Shown piece after piece: positions 50,642-59,345 of a stretch of 64,000 nt of DNA. The translations under genes and the position numbers were made by a program. The notes beneath the pieces were generated by a model that saw only the letters and a list, made by a program, of their open reading frames with translations, was not told the DNA's origin and searched no databases. Within the stretch, counting starts at the first letter, position 1. The number at the start of each line of letters is the position of its first letter. This stretch comes from Pontibacter coccineus (GTDB lineage Bacteria > Bacteroidota > Bacteroidia > Cytophagales > Hymenobacteraceae), in NCBI RefSeq assembly GCF_030546575.1, contig NZ_JAUOTN010000001.1:496001-560000 (forward strand). The letters are read 5' to 3'.

Positions 50642-51706
50642 TCAGGTAGTAGAGCCGCCGCAACTGGAGCCGGCACCGGCGGTGCAGCCGTAGCAATGCT
50701 GGTTCAGCACGATCTGCCGCCTGTCAAGCTGCGTCAGGTTGAAGTCGCGGATGTGCTGCGGCGTACCGGGCTGCACCTTCAGCTCGAGCATCTGGTTAAA
50801 GTCGCAATCGTACAAACCTCCGTCCCAGCCGACCGAAATGGTATTGCGGCACATCACATTGGCGGCCGCCACTGGGTTAAAGGCGTTCACCAGCTTTTCC
50901 ATATAGCTGCTGTAGTTTCCGCTTTCCACCAGGTAGTCGAGGTAGCGGCTGATGGGCAGGTTGGTGATGCAGAACAGGTTGTTGAACACAATGTCGTAAC
51001 CACTCAGCAGCCGACGCTTAAACTCCGCCTCCAACGATTTCTGACTGGCAGGCAGAAAAGCACCCGACGGATTGTAGACCAGGTCCAATTCCAGGCCACT
51101 TCCCTCCTGTCCATAGCCCACCTTGTTGAGCATCTGAAGCGCTTTGATGGATTTTTCAAACACCCCGTCGCCACGCTGGGCATCGGTGCGGGAAGCCGAA
51201 AAATAAGGCAACGAGGAAACTACCTGTACCCGGTGCGCTTTGAAAAACTCCGGCAGGTCGTGGTATTTGGGGTTGGCCAGGATGATGGTGAGGTTGCAAC
51301 GCACGATCACTTGCCGACCCATAGCTGAGAGCTGCTCCACAAACCAACGGAAGTCCGGGTTCATCTCCGGTGCACCGCCTGTCAGGTCCACGATGGTGAG
51401 TTGCGGGGATTTGGCCAGGGCATTGAGGCAGAGTTGCATGGTGTCGCGGGTCATGATCTCTTTGCGATCCGGACCGGCGTCTACGTGGCAGTGGCGGCAG
51501 GTTTGGTTGCACATCTTGCCCACGTTCACCTGCAAAATAGTGGTACCGGTGGGTTGCAAAGGGTATAGCTCGTGCTCCTGCAGCTTGGCTCCAAAGAGCG
51601 GAAAATCGCCTTCCTCCGTTCCCGCGTGCTGCAATACCTCCAGTTGGAAAGCCGGGTTGGCAAACTGGTGGTGCTGCGCCTTCAGCGATTTAACAGGTAT
51701 AGACAT
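50642..51706 (-). CDS. arsS: ArsS-type radical SAM enzyme (arsenosugar biosynthesis)
   Basis: A 354-residue radical SAM protein with CxxxCxxC at Cys66, Cys70 and Cys73 (MCNQTCRHCHVDAGP). Landmarks of the ArsS (rSAM/Cys-rich) family are VDLTGGAPEMNPDFRW, the C-terminal Cys-rich segment NQHCYGCTAGAGSSCGG, and LVYNPSGAFLP. ArsS is reported to transform dimethylarsenate and SAM-derived 5'-deoxyadenosine into arsenosugars. The AhpD-like gene ends 3 bp before it, and the rhodanese lipoprotein starts 7 bp after it. An arsM methyltransferase is not seen in the window, so substrate supply is uncertain. Confidence 0.92.
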   Translation of the reverse strand: MSIPVKSLKAQHHQFANPAFQLEVLQHAGTEEGDFPLFGAKLQEHELYPLQPTGTTILQVNVGKMCNQTCRHCHVDAGPDRKEIMTRDTMQLCLNALAKSPQLTIVDLTGGAPEMNPDFRWFVEQLSAMGRQVIVRCNLTIILANPKYHDLPEFFKAHRVQVVSSLPYFSASRTDAQRGDGVFEKSIKALQMLNKVGYGQEGSGLELDLVYNPSGAFLPASQKSLEAEFKRRLLSGYDIVFNNLFCITNLPISRYLDYLVESGNYSSYMEKLVNAFNPVAAANVMCRNTISVGWDGGLYDCDFNQMLELKVQPGTPQHIRDFNLTQLDRRQIVLNQHCYGCTAGAGSSCGGSTT

Positions 51707-51709
51707 GGC

Positions 51710-52045
51710 TTACATCGTCAGGTCCTTGATCTTATTCATCATCTGCACGCCGTGTACCAGCGCAGCACCACCCTTGATGGCGGCGGCCACGTGCACGGCT
51801 TCCATCATCTGGTTTTCGTCGGCTCCTTTTTCAAGGCAGTCAGAAGTATAGGCGTCGATGCAGTAAGGGCACTGCACAGCATGGGACACGGCCAGGGCGA
51901 TCAGGGCTTTTTCGCGCTCGGTCAGGGCGCCTTCTTTAAACACCTCGCCATAGTAATCGAAAAACTTGCGGCCCATCTCGGGCTGCAACTCGCTTATGTT
52001 CCCGAATTTCTTCAGGTCCGCCGGATTGTAATACGTATTTTCCAT
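51710..52045 (-). CDS. AhpD-like, arsenosugar-associated peroxidase-like protein
   Basis: A 111-residue carboxymuconolactone decarboxylase/AhpD-like protein with SHAVQCPYCIDAYTSDC, giving redox-like Cys59 and Cys62. It matches the family of peroxidase-like proteins located beside ArsS radical SAM enzymes (known as an association only). It precedes arsS by 3 bp and follows the second DUF2064 gene by 59 bp. A plausible role is reducing a peroxide or oxidised arsenic intermediate. Confidence 0.88.
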   Translation of the reverse strand: MENTYYNPADLKKFGNISELQPEMGRKFFDYYGEVFKEGALTEREKALIALAVSHAVQCPYCIDAYTSDCLEKGADENQMMEAVHVAAAIKGGAALVHGVQMMNKIKDLTM

Positions 52046-52104
52046 AGAAGTATAAAGTCTTATTTACCTATAAAGGTAACAAGAATCTAGGTACTCCTGT
52101 TTCG

Positions 52105-52725
52105 TCAGGTCAGAATAGCGCTGAGCTGCCTTTGCAGATGATGGTAAACGGGGAGGATGTTGAGTTGATGTGAAAGGTCGGTTCCGCTCCCTGCTTCGGT
52201 CTTTTCGTCGAGCACGGTCAGGCTGCCCATGCTGGCCTGCATGCGGTAGCCATAGAGCACCAGTTCGTTCAGCAGTTCGTCGGTTTGCCAGTTGAGCATG
52301 GCCAGCGCCTCGGGGTCGAAGCTGTCGATGTGCAGGCCCACCAGGTAAGCACCGCCTTTTGTACCCGGCCCTACGACCATACGGCCGGTGCTAAGCGCCT
52401 CCTGTGCCAGCAAAAGTTCGGTTGAGGTAAGGTCCACGCAGTCGGCGCCGATGCAGATAACACGCTGATAACCCATGGAGTACACTTCCTGAAAGGCATT
52501 GGCCAGGCGCTCTCCGAAGTTGCTGCCCTCCTGTCGCTCCGGGTAAATGACCACCAGCGGAATACCGGAGCCTTTGGCCACAAATAAGGTATGCTGCAAC
52601 AGCAGGTCAGCCGCTTGCTGGTTCAGTTCGGGGCCCTGCTCCTCTGTGAACGTTTTATAGCGGACCTGTTGCTCAGGGGTTTGGGCGAACAGCAAAATAA
52701 CGGTATCTAGTTGAGGCGTATCCAA
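52105..52725 (-). CDS. Diverged DUF2064-like glycosyltransferase
   Basis: A 206-residue homologue of the operon's last protein. Shared landmarks are FAQTPEQQVR at the start, CIGADCVDLTS and GPGTKGGAYLVGL. Compared with the paralogue, GPALDGGYYLLG has become GPGTKGGAYLVG, so an acidic residue of the motif is missing. It may be a partner or a changed enzyme. It is the first gene of the cluster; the promoter should lie in 52726-52800, where I see no clear element. Confidence 0.8.
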   Translation of the reverse strand: MDTPQLDTVILLFAQTPEQQVRYKTFTEEQGPELNQQAADLLLQHTLFVAKGSGIPLVVIYPERQEGSNFGERLANAFQEVYSMGYQRVICIGADCVDLTSTELLLAQEALSTGRMVVGPGTKGGAYLVGLHIDSFDPEALAMLNWQTDELLNELVLYGYRMQASMGSLTVLDEKTEAGSGTDLSHQLNILPVYHHLQRQLSAILT

Positions 52726-52978
52726 GAAGGAATGATTTAAATCAGAGCGTTATCCGATCGGCGGAAAGCCTTTTTCGTTGCTCTAATGGGAGGCAATTTA
52801 GTAAGAAACCCGCTATATATAAGGGAATATCTGCGAAAGAAGTAACAATATCCGCAAAACCCCGCAAATAGAACTTTTTCAGCACTTTGTTTAACCATAT
52901 TTTTATTAGATCGTGGCTTTCGTCAGCAAAAATGGCCCGGCCTCCGTATATTTACACCACATCCCAGATTTGAAAAGA

Positions 52979-54343
52979 ATGGCCATACAGACAATAAACC
53001 CCGCAACCAACGAAGTCATCAAAACCTTTGAAGCCCACACAGCTGAGCAGGTGGAGCAGAAACTGAAAGCGGCCGATAAGGCTTTCCAGCAATGGAAGAA
53101 CACCAGCTTCGAGGAAAGAGCACGCCTGATGAACCGCTGCGCTGAGATTTTGGAGCAGGATGCTGAAAAGTACGGGCGGACCATCACCCTGGAGATGGGC
53201 AAGCCCGTCAAAGACTCTATTGCCGAAGTGCAGAAATGCGCTAAAGTGTGTCGATACTATGCCGAGAACGCCGCTGATTTCCTCAAAGATGAAGAGGTGG
53301 AGTCCGGAGCAAGCCGCAGCCTGATTGCCTACGAACCGCTGGGCGTGGTGCTGGCCGTGATGCCTTGGAACTTCCCGTTCTGGCAGGTTTTCCGTTTTCT
53401 GGCCCCTGCCCTGATGGCCGGCAATGTAGGCGTACTCAAGCATGCCTCCAACGTGCCGCAGTGTGCGCTGGCGATCGAGGAGATCATCCACAAAGCGGGC
53501 TTCCCAAAAGAAGTCTTCCATACCTTGTTGGTTGAATCCAAAGCAGTGGATGCGATCATCGAAAACCCGGTTGTGAAGGCCGTTACGTTGACCGGCAGCG
53601 AAGGAGCCGGCTCCAAAGTAGCTGAAAAAGCAGGCAGTGAGATCAAAAAGACGGTGCTCGAGCTAGGTGGCAGCGATCCCTTTATTATTCTCGATGACGC
53701 GGACCTGGACGAGGCTTCTTCTGTTGCCGTAAAATCCCGCATGGTGAACACCGGCCAGAGTTGCATTGCCGCCAAACGCTTTATTGTGCTCGAAGGTATA
53801 GCCGACGCCTTTCTGGAAAAAATGAAGGAGAAGATGCAGGCCCTGCGCACTGGCAACCCGCTCACCGATGAATGCGACTACGGTCCGCTGGCCCGCAAAG
53901 ATCTGGCTGAGGAATTGGAGGTACAGGTGCAGGAATCAGTCAAAAAAGGAGCTAAAGTAGTGCTGGAAGGCGGCCGCGAAGACAAAGACTCTGCTTATTT
54001 TAAACCGATGATCATCCGCGATCCCAAACCCGGCTCGCCCGCCTACGAAGACGAACTGTTTGGCCCGGTGGCGATCGTGTTTGTGGTGAAAGACGAAGCG
54101 GAAGCCATCCGGATAGCCAACGACCACAAGTATGGCCTGGCCGGCACCGTCTTCACCGGCGACAAAGAGCGCGGTCTGCGCATCGCCCGGCAGGTCGAGA
54201 CCGGCGCCATGTTCGTCAACGCCATGGTCGCTTCCTCTCCCGAAATGCCATTCGGTGGCATCAAAAAGTCAGGCTACGGCCGTGAGCTCTCCTACATCGG
54301 CATCCGCGAATTCACCAACCAGAAGAGTATTTGGGTAGGTTAG
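52979..54343 (+). CDS. NAD(P)-dependent aldehyde dehydrogenase, succinate-semialdehyde type
   Basis: A 454-residue enzyme. PWNFPFWQVFRF (cofactor-binding loop), the general base Glu228 in LELGGSDPF and the nucleophile Cys262 in GQSCIAAKRF are all present. Sequence features such as AIQTINPATNEVI at the start and GIREFTNQKS at the end are those of succinate-semialdehyde dehydrogenases (GABA shunt). Other aldehydes cannot be excluded. The ATG at 52979 is used; an upstream in-frame GTG at 52913 would add 22 residues not seen in homologues. CAGATTTG lies 6 bp before the ATG, another near-match to the -7 element. Confidence 0.95.
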   Translation: MAIQTINPATNEVIKTFEAHTAEQVEQKLKAADKAFQQWKNTSFEERARLMNRCAEILEQDAEKYGRTITLEMGKPVKDSIAEVQKCAKVCRYYAENAADFLKDEEVESGASRSLIAYEPLGVVLAVMPWNFPFWQVFRFLAPALMAGNVGVLKHASNVPQCALAIEEIIHKAGFPKEVFHTLLVESKAVDAIIENPVVKAVTLTGSEGAGSKVAEKAGSEIKKTVLELGGSDPFIILDDADLDEASSVAVKSRMVNTGQSCIAAKRFIVLEGIADAFLEKMKEKMQALRTGNPLTDECDYGPLARKDLAEELEVQVQESVKKGAKVVLEGGREDKDSAYFKPMIIRDPKPGSPAYEDELFGPVAIVFVVKDEAEAIRIANDHKYGLAGTVFTGDKERGLRIARQVETGAMFVNAMVASSPEMPFGGIKKSGYGRELSYIGIREFTNQKSIWVG

Positions 54344-54680
54344 TGATGGAGTGATTTGGTGAGTTAATAAATGGGTGAGTGATTTCTATTGGTATGATCG
54401 GGTGGTGTGATCGGGTAGTTTGTTAATCAACCTATGAGTATAGGTTGCGACTCTAGTCCGCTAGCTATAATCTTTTCCTGTCATTTCGACTTCAGGGAGA
54501 AATCTGAAATAGTGCTTGGGTTCTCTAATAATCCAGATCTCTCTTATCGTCGAGATGACAGTTTAGAGCCATTGCTACTTAATTTAAAAACCTTAGATTG
54601 AAACTGCCCACTCGTGCACCCAACAATTCAACAATTTAACAATCCACCAACTCGCTCCATCACTAAATCACTCAATCCTC
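54344..54680. repeat. Composite non-coding repeat region
   Basis: Three parts are visible. At the left edge is low-complexity sequence of GTGATTTGGTGAG type (54344-54400). At the right edge is its inverted counterpart (54610-54680); the AGTGATGGAG core reappears in reverse complement. In the middle, CTGTCATTTCGAC (54478-54490) and GTCGAGATGACAG (54549-54561) are 12/13 complementary and bracket AGAAATCTG/CAGATCTCT. The inner hairpin matches dispersed repeats I recall from Bacteroidota genomes. Nothing coding is seen. Confidence 0.65.
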
Positions 54681-55443
54681 AAGCATACCCCACCACCTTG
54701 TAAATCACATATCCGGTTACCTCGTGAATCAGGCGATGCCAGAGCCGGAAGGCATCCGGGTTAGGTATAAGCAGCTCGTCGGGGGTGTAACGGAGCTCAG
54801 AGGTATAGAAATCAGTCGGGAAAACGTCGGTGGCTATACCTGCTTTGTCGAAGCAGGCCTTGGCGCGGCGCATGTGGAAGGCGGATGTTACGAGCAGACG
54901 GCGCTCCAACTCGGGGTGCTTCTGCAGTACATCACCTGTGAAGATGGCATTCTGGTAGGTGTTGTCGCTACGGGTCTCGATGATGATGTCCTCCTGCGGC
55001 ACGCCTGCCAGCAACAGAATTTCCTGCAGCATTTCGGCTTCGGGTCGGCGGTCCAGGGCGACAGTGCCTATGCCTCCCGTGATCAGGAATTTGTCCACCT
55101 TGCCCATGCGATACAGCTTGAGCGGGTGCAGGAAGCGGTCTGCCCCCTTGTTGGTATGCACCCGGTCTTCGGCAAAGCCAATGGCTTGGGTCACACCGGT
55201 CAGGATGATGGCAACATCATAATTTTCCACCTGCTCCAGCGGCACGGCTTCCAGCTCCCAGGCCCGCATGGTCACATTCGCCAGAAAAGGGTTCGAAAAA
55301 ACCAGCAACAGCACCGTGGCCGAAACCAGCGTGATGCGCCGCCATTTCTGTGATCGCAGGAAAATAGCCAGCAGCAGCAATATAGCGATCCAGATGATGG
55401 GCATCAGGAAGTACTGCAGCAGCTTGGAAAGAAGGAAGAACAT
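54679..55443 (-). CDS. YdcF/SanA-family membrane protein (DUF218)
   Basis: A 254-residue protein with two N-terminal hydrophobic helices (about 5-25 and 35-55). The DUF218 fold includes IILTGVTQAIGFAEDR, ITGGIGTVALDRRPEAEM, ETRSDNTYQNA and VTSAFHMRRAKACFD, which form the family's conserved polar pocket. ElyC/SanA members affect envelope integrity and peptidoglycan precursor metabolism; their activity is unclear. It is transcribed alone, with its stop at the edge of the composite repeat. Confidence 0.9.
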   Translation of the reverse strand: MFFLLSKLLQYFLMPIIWIAILLLLAIFLRSQKWRRITLVSATVLLLVFSNPFLANVTMRAWELEAVPLEQVENYDVAIILTGVTQAIGFAEDRVHTNKGADRFLHPLKLYRMGKVDKFLITGGIGTVALDRRPEAEMLQEILLLAGVPQEDIIIETRSDNTYQNAIFTGDVLQKHPELERRLLVTSAFHMRRAKACFDKAGIATDVFPTDFYTSELRYTPDELLIPNPDAFRLWHRLIHEVTGYVIYKVVGYA

Positions 55444-55674
55444 TTCGATTTACAGGTATACCAGAAGCCGCAAAGGTATAAAAGATGGGCTATGCTTGCT
55501 TTCTAAATTTTGGCAAAAGTTTTCCCTGACAGCGGCTAGAAGAAAAAGGACTTTTGAGCTGAACATGATAAAGCGGCAAATGCTTGTAGGGTCACATCAG
55601 GTATAGCAAGACAAAGTGCAGCTGTAATTTTCTTGTCTGAGAAGTCTTTCGGCAAAAAGCAACTTTCTCTTTCA

Positions 55675-55896
55675 TTAAAAGAACCGGCGGAACACCCAGA
55701 GCAGTAGCGAGAGCAGGATGCTCACCAGGATCATGCTCGTGATCGGCATGTAGAACTTGAAATTTTCGCGCTCCACCCGGATGTCACCGGGCAGATGACC
55801 GAACCAGCCCAGCTTGTCGCCTGCCAACCAAACAATCACGCCAATGGCGACAACGACTATTCCGATGATCACGATGTATTTCCCGATTGGCTGCAT
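55675..55896 (-). CDS. DUF2905 small membrane protein
   Basis: A 73-residue protein: a helix (GIVVVAIGVIVWLAG), then the signature KLGWFGHLPGDIRVERENF, a second helix and a basic tail. The signature is the hallmark of DUF2905. Its role is unknown. The ATG at 55896 is used; an upstream in-frame ATG (55989) runs back over the divergent topB promoter. It is divergent from topB. Confidence 0.9.
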   Translation of the reverse strand: MQPIGKYIVIIGIVVVAIGVIVWLAGDKLGWFGHLPGDIRVERENFKFYMPITSMILVSILLSLLLWVFRRFF

Positions 55897-55967
55897 GGTT
55901 TCGAAATTTAGAGGACAATGGTAGTATTTACGGCAAAGCAAGTGTAGGGATTTATACCTTAAAAGCG

Positions 55968-55975
55968 TAAATTTG
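55968..55975 (+). promoter_or_regulatory. -7 promoter element of topB
   Basis: TAAATTTG matches TAnnTTTG and lies 33 bp before the proposed TTG start of topB, so it favours that start over upstream alternatives. Confidence 0.5.
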
Positions 55976-56008
55976 AATGTTAGAGTCACCCTAAAATTAC
56001 CCTATACT

Positions 56009-58471
56009 TTGAAAGTTTGCATTGCTGAGAAACCGAGTGTCGCGCGTGAGATTGCCAACGTGATTGGTGCCAAAACCAGGAAGGACGGCTATTACGAGGG
56101 CAACGGCTACCAGGTCACCTGGACTTTCGGGCACTTTTGCACGTTGCGCGAACCCGACGACTACCGTCCCGAGTGGAAGCGTTGGAGCCTCTACGACCTG
56201 CCCATGCTCCCGGAAAGGTATGGCATCAAACTGATGCAGGACAAGGGCGTGGTACAGCAGTTCAACATCATCAAAAAGCTCCTCGACAATGCCGAAGAGG
56301 TGATCAACTGCGGTGACGCCGGACAGGAGGGGGAAGTGATTCAGCGCTGGGTGCTCACCGAGGCCAACTACCGCAAACCCTTCAAGCGCCTCTGGATCTC
56401 CTCCCTCACCGAAGACGCCATCCGCCAGGGATTTGCCCGATTGCGCGAAGGCTCCGAGTTCGATTCGCTCTATCAGGCCGGTAAAAGCCGCGCTATCGGC
56501 GACTGGCTCCTGGGCCTCAATGCCACGCGGCTTTTCACGCTCAAATATGCGCAGGGCCGCCAGACGCTTTCCATTGGTCGGGTGCAGACCCCTACCCTGG
56601 CCATGATTGTGAACCGCCACCACGAGATCGCCAACTTTGTACCGCAGGCTTACTGGGAACTTAAGACTGTATACCGCGACACGACTTTTTCGAGCACCAA
56701 CGGCCGTTTTCACAATGAGGAAGAAGGCCAGCAGATACTGGAGGCCATCCAGCAGGATGAACTCACCATCACCGACATCGAGACCAAGAAAGGTACCGAG
56801 AGTCCGCCCAAGTTGTTTGACCTGACCTCGCTGCAGATCGAGTGCAACAACAAGCTGAGCATGTCGGCAGACGAAACGCTCAAAACCATCCAGAGCCTCT
56901 ACGAGAAAAAGGTAGTATCCTACCCGCGTGTGGATACCGTGTTTCTACCCGACGACATCTATCCGAAAATACCGGGCATCCTGCAGGGACTCACCAATTA
57001 TCAAAGTGAAGTGGCCCCTTTGCTGCAGAGCAAGATTAGGAAGAGCAAAAAGGTCTTTAACAACAACAAAGTAACAGATCACCACGCCATCATACCGACC
57101 GGCGCGCAGGCCAGCCTGTACGGCCGCGAGGCGGACGTTTACGACATCATCACGCGACGCTTCCTAGCCGCTTTCTATCCGGATTGTATCGTGAGCAATA
57201 CCACTGTGCTAGCGGAGTCGGCGGGCTATACCTTCCGGGTGCGCGGCAAGCAGATTCTGGAGCCGGGCTGGCGTGTGCTTTATGGCGCCGAAGATGTGAA
57301 AACGGACAACAATACTGGCAAGGATGGAAATAAAGAAGAGGAAGAAACAGCCGGCATTCTGCCCAACTTTGAAAAAGGCGAGCACGGTCCGCATGCGCCC
57401 TTGCTTGATAAGAAATGGACCAATCCGCCGAAAGAATACACCGAAGCAACCCTGCTGCGTGCCATGGAAACAGCTGGCCGTCAGATAGACGATGAGGAAC
57501 TAAAAGAGGCGCTGAAAGAGAACGGCATCGGCCGCCCTTCCACCCGGGCCGCCATCATCGAGACGCTGTTCAAGCGCCAGTACATCCGCAAAGACAAAAA
57601 GAAGATCATCCCCACCCAGATGGGCATCGACCTGATCGGGGTTATCCGCAACCAGACCCTGAAATCGGCGGAGATGACCGGGCAGTGGGAGCGCAAGTTG
57701 CGCCAGATCGAGGGTGGTTCTTTTAAGGCAGAGGCTTTTCTGCAGGAACTGCAGGAGTTTGTGGTGAGTTTGGTGCAGGAGGTGAAGTACGACAAAGCCA
57801 CTGTGACCATGGAGGCCCAGCCGGAGCCTACGCCTGCCAAAGGCGGCGGATCTGACAAAGGTGGAAAAGAGAAGGCTGCGGCTAAAAAACCAAAGGCTCC
57901 TGCAGAGGCTATACCTGGCAAGGGCCTGGGCGCCTGCCCTGCCTGCGGCGAAGGCCACATCCTGAAAGGCTCCAAAGCCTTCGGCTGCATCCGCTTTAAA
58001 GAAGGCTGCCGCTTTTTGATCCCGATTGAGCAGCAGGGCAAAACCATCACCGACAAACAAATCATGGCCTTGCTCAGCAAAGGCAAGACGCCCGTTATCA
58101 AAGGTTTTAAAGACGAGCAGGGCAATAGCTTTGACGCCAGCCTGAAACTGGACGGCAACAAACAGGTGGTGCTGGAGAAAGCGGAAAAAGCCCCGGAGGT
58201 GGACCCCTTTGCTACCTGCCCACGATGCCAGCAAGGCAGCATGCTCAAAGGCAAGACCGCCTACGGCTGCAGTCGTTTCCGGGAAGGCTGCCAGTTTGTG
58301 GTACCTTTCGAGATGGGCGGCAAGCAGCTCAGCGAAAAGCAGATCGGCACTTTGCTCACCAAAGGCAAGACCGGCAAGATCAAAGGCTTTACCTCGGCCA
58401 AGACCGGCAACAGTTTTGATGCGGCCCTGGCCATAAATGACAACTGGCAAGTCGTATACCTGCTGAGCTAA
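56009..58471 (+). CDS. topB: DNA topoisomerase III
   Basis: An 820-residue type IA topoisomerase. KVCIAEKPSVAREIA opens the TOPRIM domain, followed by GDAGQEGEVI and TSLQIECNNKLSMS. The catalytic Tyr is about residue 305 in VVSYPRVDTVFLP. Near 642 and 736 are two zinc-ribbon-like repeats (CPACGEGHILKG and CPRCQQGSMLKG), each with GC.R/FKEGC. A TTG at 56009 gives MKVCIAEKPSVA, the usual N terminus of Bacteroidota TopB, downstream of a TAAATTTG promoter; a TTG at 55973 is inside that promoter. It relaxes and decatenates DNA. Confidence 0.95.
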   Translation: MKVCIAEKPSVAREIANVIGAKTRKDGYYEGNGYQVTWTFGHFCTLREPDDYRPEWKRWSLYDLPMLPERYGIKLMQDKGVVQQFNIIKKLLDNAEEVINCGDAGQEGEVIQRWVLTEANYRKPFKRLWISSLTEDAIRQGFARLREGSEFDSLYQAGKSRAIGDWLLGLNATRLFTLKYAQGRQTLSIGRVQTPTLAMIVNRHHEIANFVPQAYWELKTVYRDTTFSSTNGRFHNEEEGQQILEAIQQDELTITDIETKKGTESPPKLFDLTSLQIECNNKLSMSADETLKTIQSLYEKKVVSYPRVDTVFLPDDIYPKIPGILQGLTNYQSEVAPLLQSKIRKSKKVFNNNKVTDHHAIIPTGAQASLYGREADVYDIITRRFLAAFYPDCIVSNTTVLAESAGYTFRVRGKQILEPGWRVLYGAEDVKTDNNTGKDGNKEEEETAGILPNFEKGEHGPHAPLLDKKWTNPPKEYTEATLLRAMETAGRQIDDEELKEALKENGIGRPSTRAAIIETLFKRQYIRKDKKKIIPTQMGIDLIGVIRNQTLKSAEMTGQWERKLRQIEGGSFKAEAFLQELQEFVVSLVQEVKYDKATVTMEAQPEPTPAKGGGSDKGGKEKAAAKKPKAPAEAIPGKGLGACPACGEGHILKGSKAFGCIRFKEGCRFLIPIEQQGKTITDKQIMALLSKGKTPVIKGFKDEQGNSFDASLKLDGNKQVVLEKAEKAPEVDPFATCPRCQQGSMLKGKTAYGCSRFREGCQFVVPFEMGGKQLSEKQIGTLLTKGKTGKIKGFTSAKTGNSFDAALAINDNWQVVYLLS

Positions 58472-58511
58472 CCGGCAAAGCGGCCATAGGTATAGCCGAC
58501 AGGTATAGACC

Positions 58512-58913
58512 TTACTTTACTGAGAAGAGCACTTCGGCAGACGAAACATTCGTACGGAAGTCTGTGGCGTTGATCGACAAAGTATAGTCACCCTTTGGAA
58601 GTTCGGTTGCGTTGAGCAACGTATCGAATTCGAGAATCTTGGTATCAGGCAAGGTAGTGAAGTTGAAGTAATCCGCATCGCCGTTAACAGACCGCACACG
58701 CACCTGCAACTCCTTCACTTTATCTTTGTCTGAAGCTGTCAACTTTACACGAAGTCCGGACGACTTGGTAAGCACTTGGTTCTTCGTTGGGTTTCGGATC
58801 GTCAGAGCGGGCTTTGAACCATCAGGCTGCAGGCTCCCATCCTCAAACACATCTTCGCAGGCTGCCAAAGAGACAACCATCACCGCTGAGGCCAGCAATT
58901 TTGTAAATTTCAT
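58512..58913 (-). CDS. Small lipoprotein with Ig-like domain
   Basis: A 133-residue lipoprotein with signal ending VSLAAC. The mature part is beta-rich with NPTKNQVLTKSSGLRVKL, then VKELQVRVRSVN, then YTLSINATDFRTNVSS, resembling a single Ig-like/cadherin-type module. ATG 58913 is chosen because the upstream frame (to 59000) adds a Phe-rich stretch unlike a signal. A promoter of TTTG ... TAAATTGC type lies on the minus strand about 30-60 bp upstream. Function unknown. Confidence 0.78.
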   Translation of the reverse strand: MKFTKLLASAVMVVSLAACEDVFEDGSLQPDGSKPALTIRNPTKNQVLTKSSGLRVKLTASDKDKVKELQVRVRSVNGDADYFNFTTLPDTKILEFDTLLNATELPKGDYTLSINATDFRTNVSSAEVLFSVK

Positions 58914-59345
58914 AAGATAATTACCAGGGGAAAAAACTAAAGGTCTGCAATTTACCAAATCAATGTAATTTACAAAAATAAAAAAGTGTAAAATATGCAA
59001 TCCCCTAAATTAGGCGCGCCGATACCAAGGGAGCTCAAACAAGCTTAAGTGTATAGATTTCAATAATCTACAATACACCATCCCATCTCCTCTAAATTCA
59101 GTCACCCGAAATAATTCAATTCCAAATATATACGCAATCTATTTTTATTGATATTTATATACAATTTATAATTGTGCCTGTTTTGCTCATCTCCTGTGTT
59201 ATACCTGTTGGGCTTTGGAGCACCTGTTCCTAACAGCCTCTTAAATAACTTATAAGCATGACAACCGTAGAAAATACCGGCGCGCCTTTTTTGGGAGTGC
59301 CTCAAATTTGTTCTTTTTTTCAAACCTAAAAATTTAACTAAAGCT
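58914..59345. other. Intergenic region before the SWFGD gene
   Basis: About 430 bp, AT-rich, with no convincing gene. It has two GGCGCGCC sites (59013 and 59279), unusual in AT-rich DNA, flanking the middle. The promoter of the SWFGD gene is not clear; TCAAATTTG near 59310 is the best candidate. Confidence 0.45.

Noticed and set aside
59013..59286. Two GGCGCGCC sites as element ends or attachment sites
   Set aside because: No repeat, integrase or boundary accompanies them.
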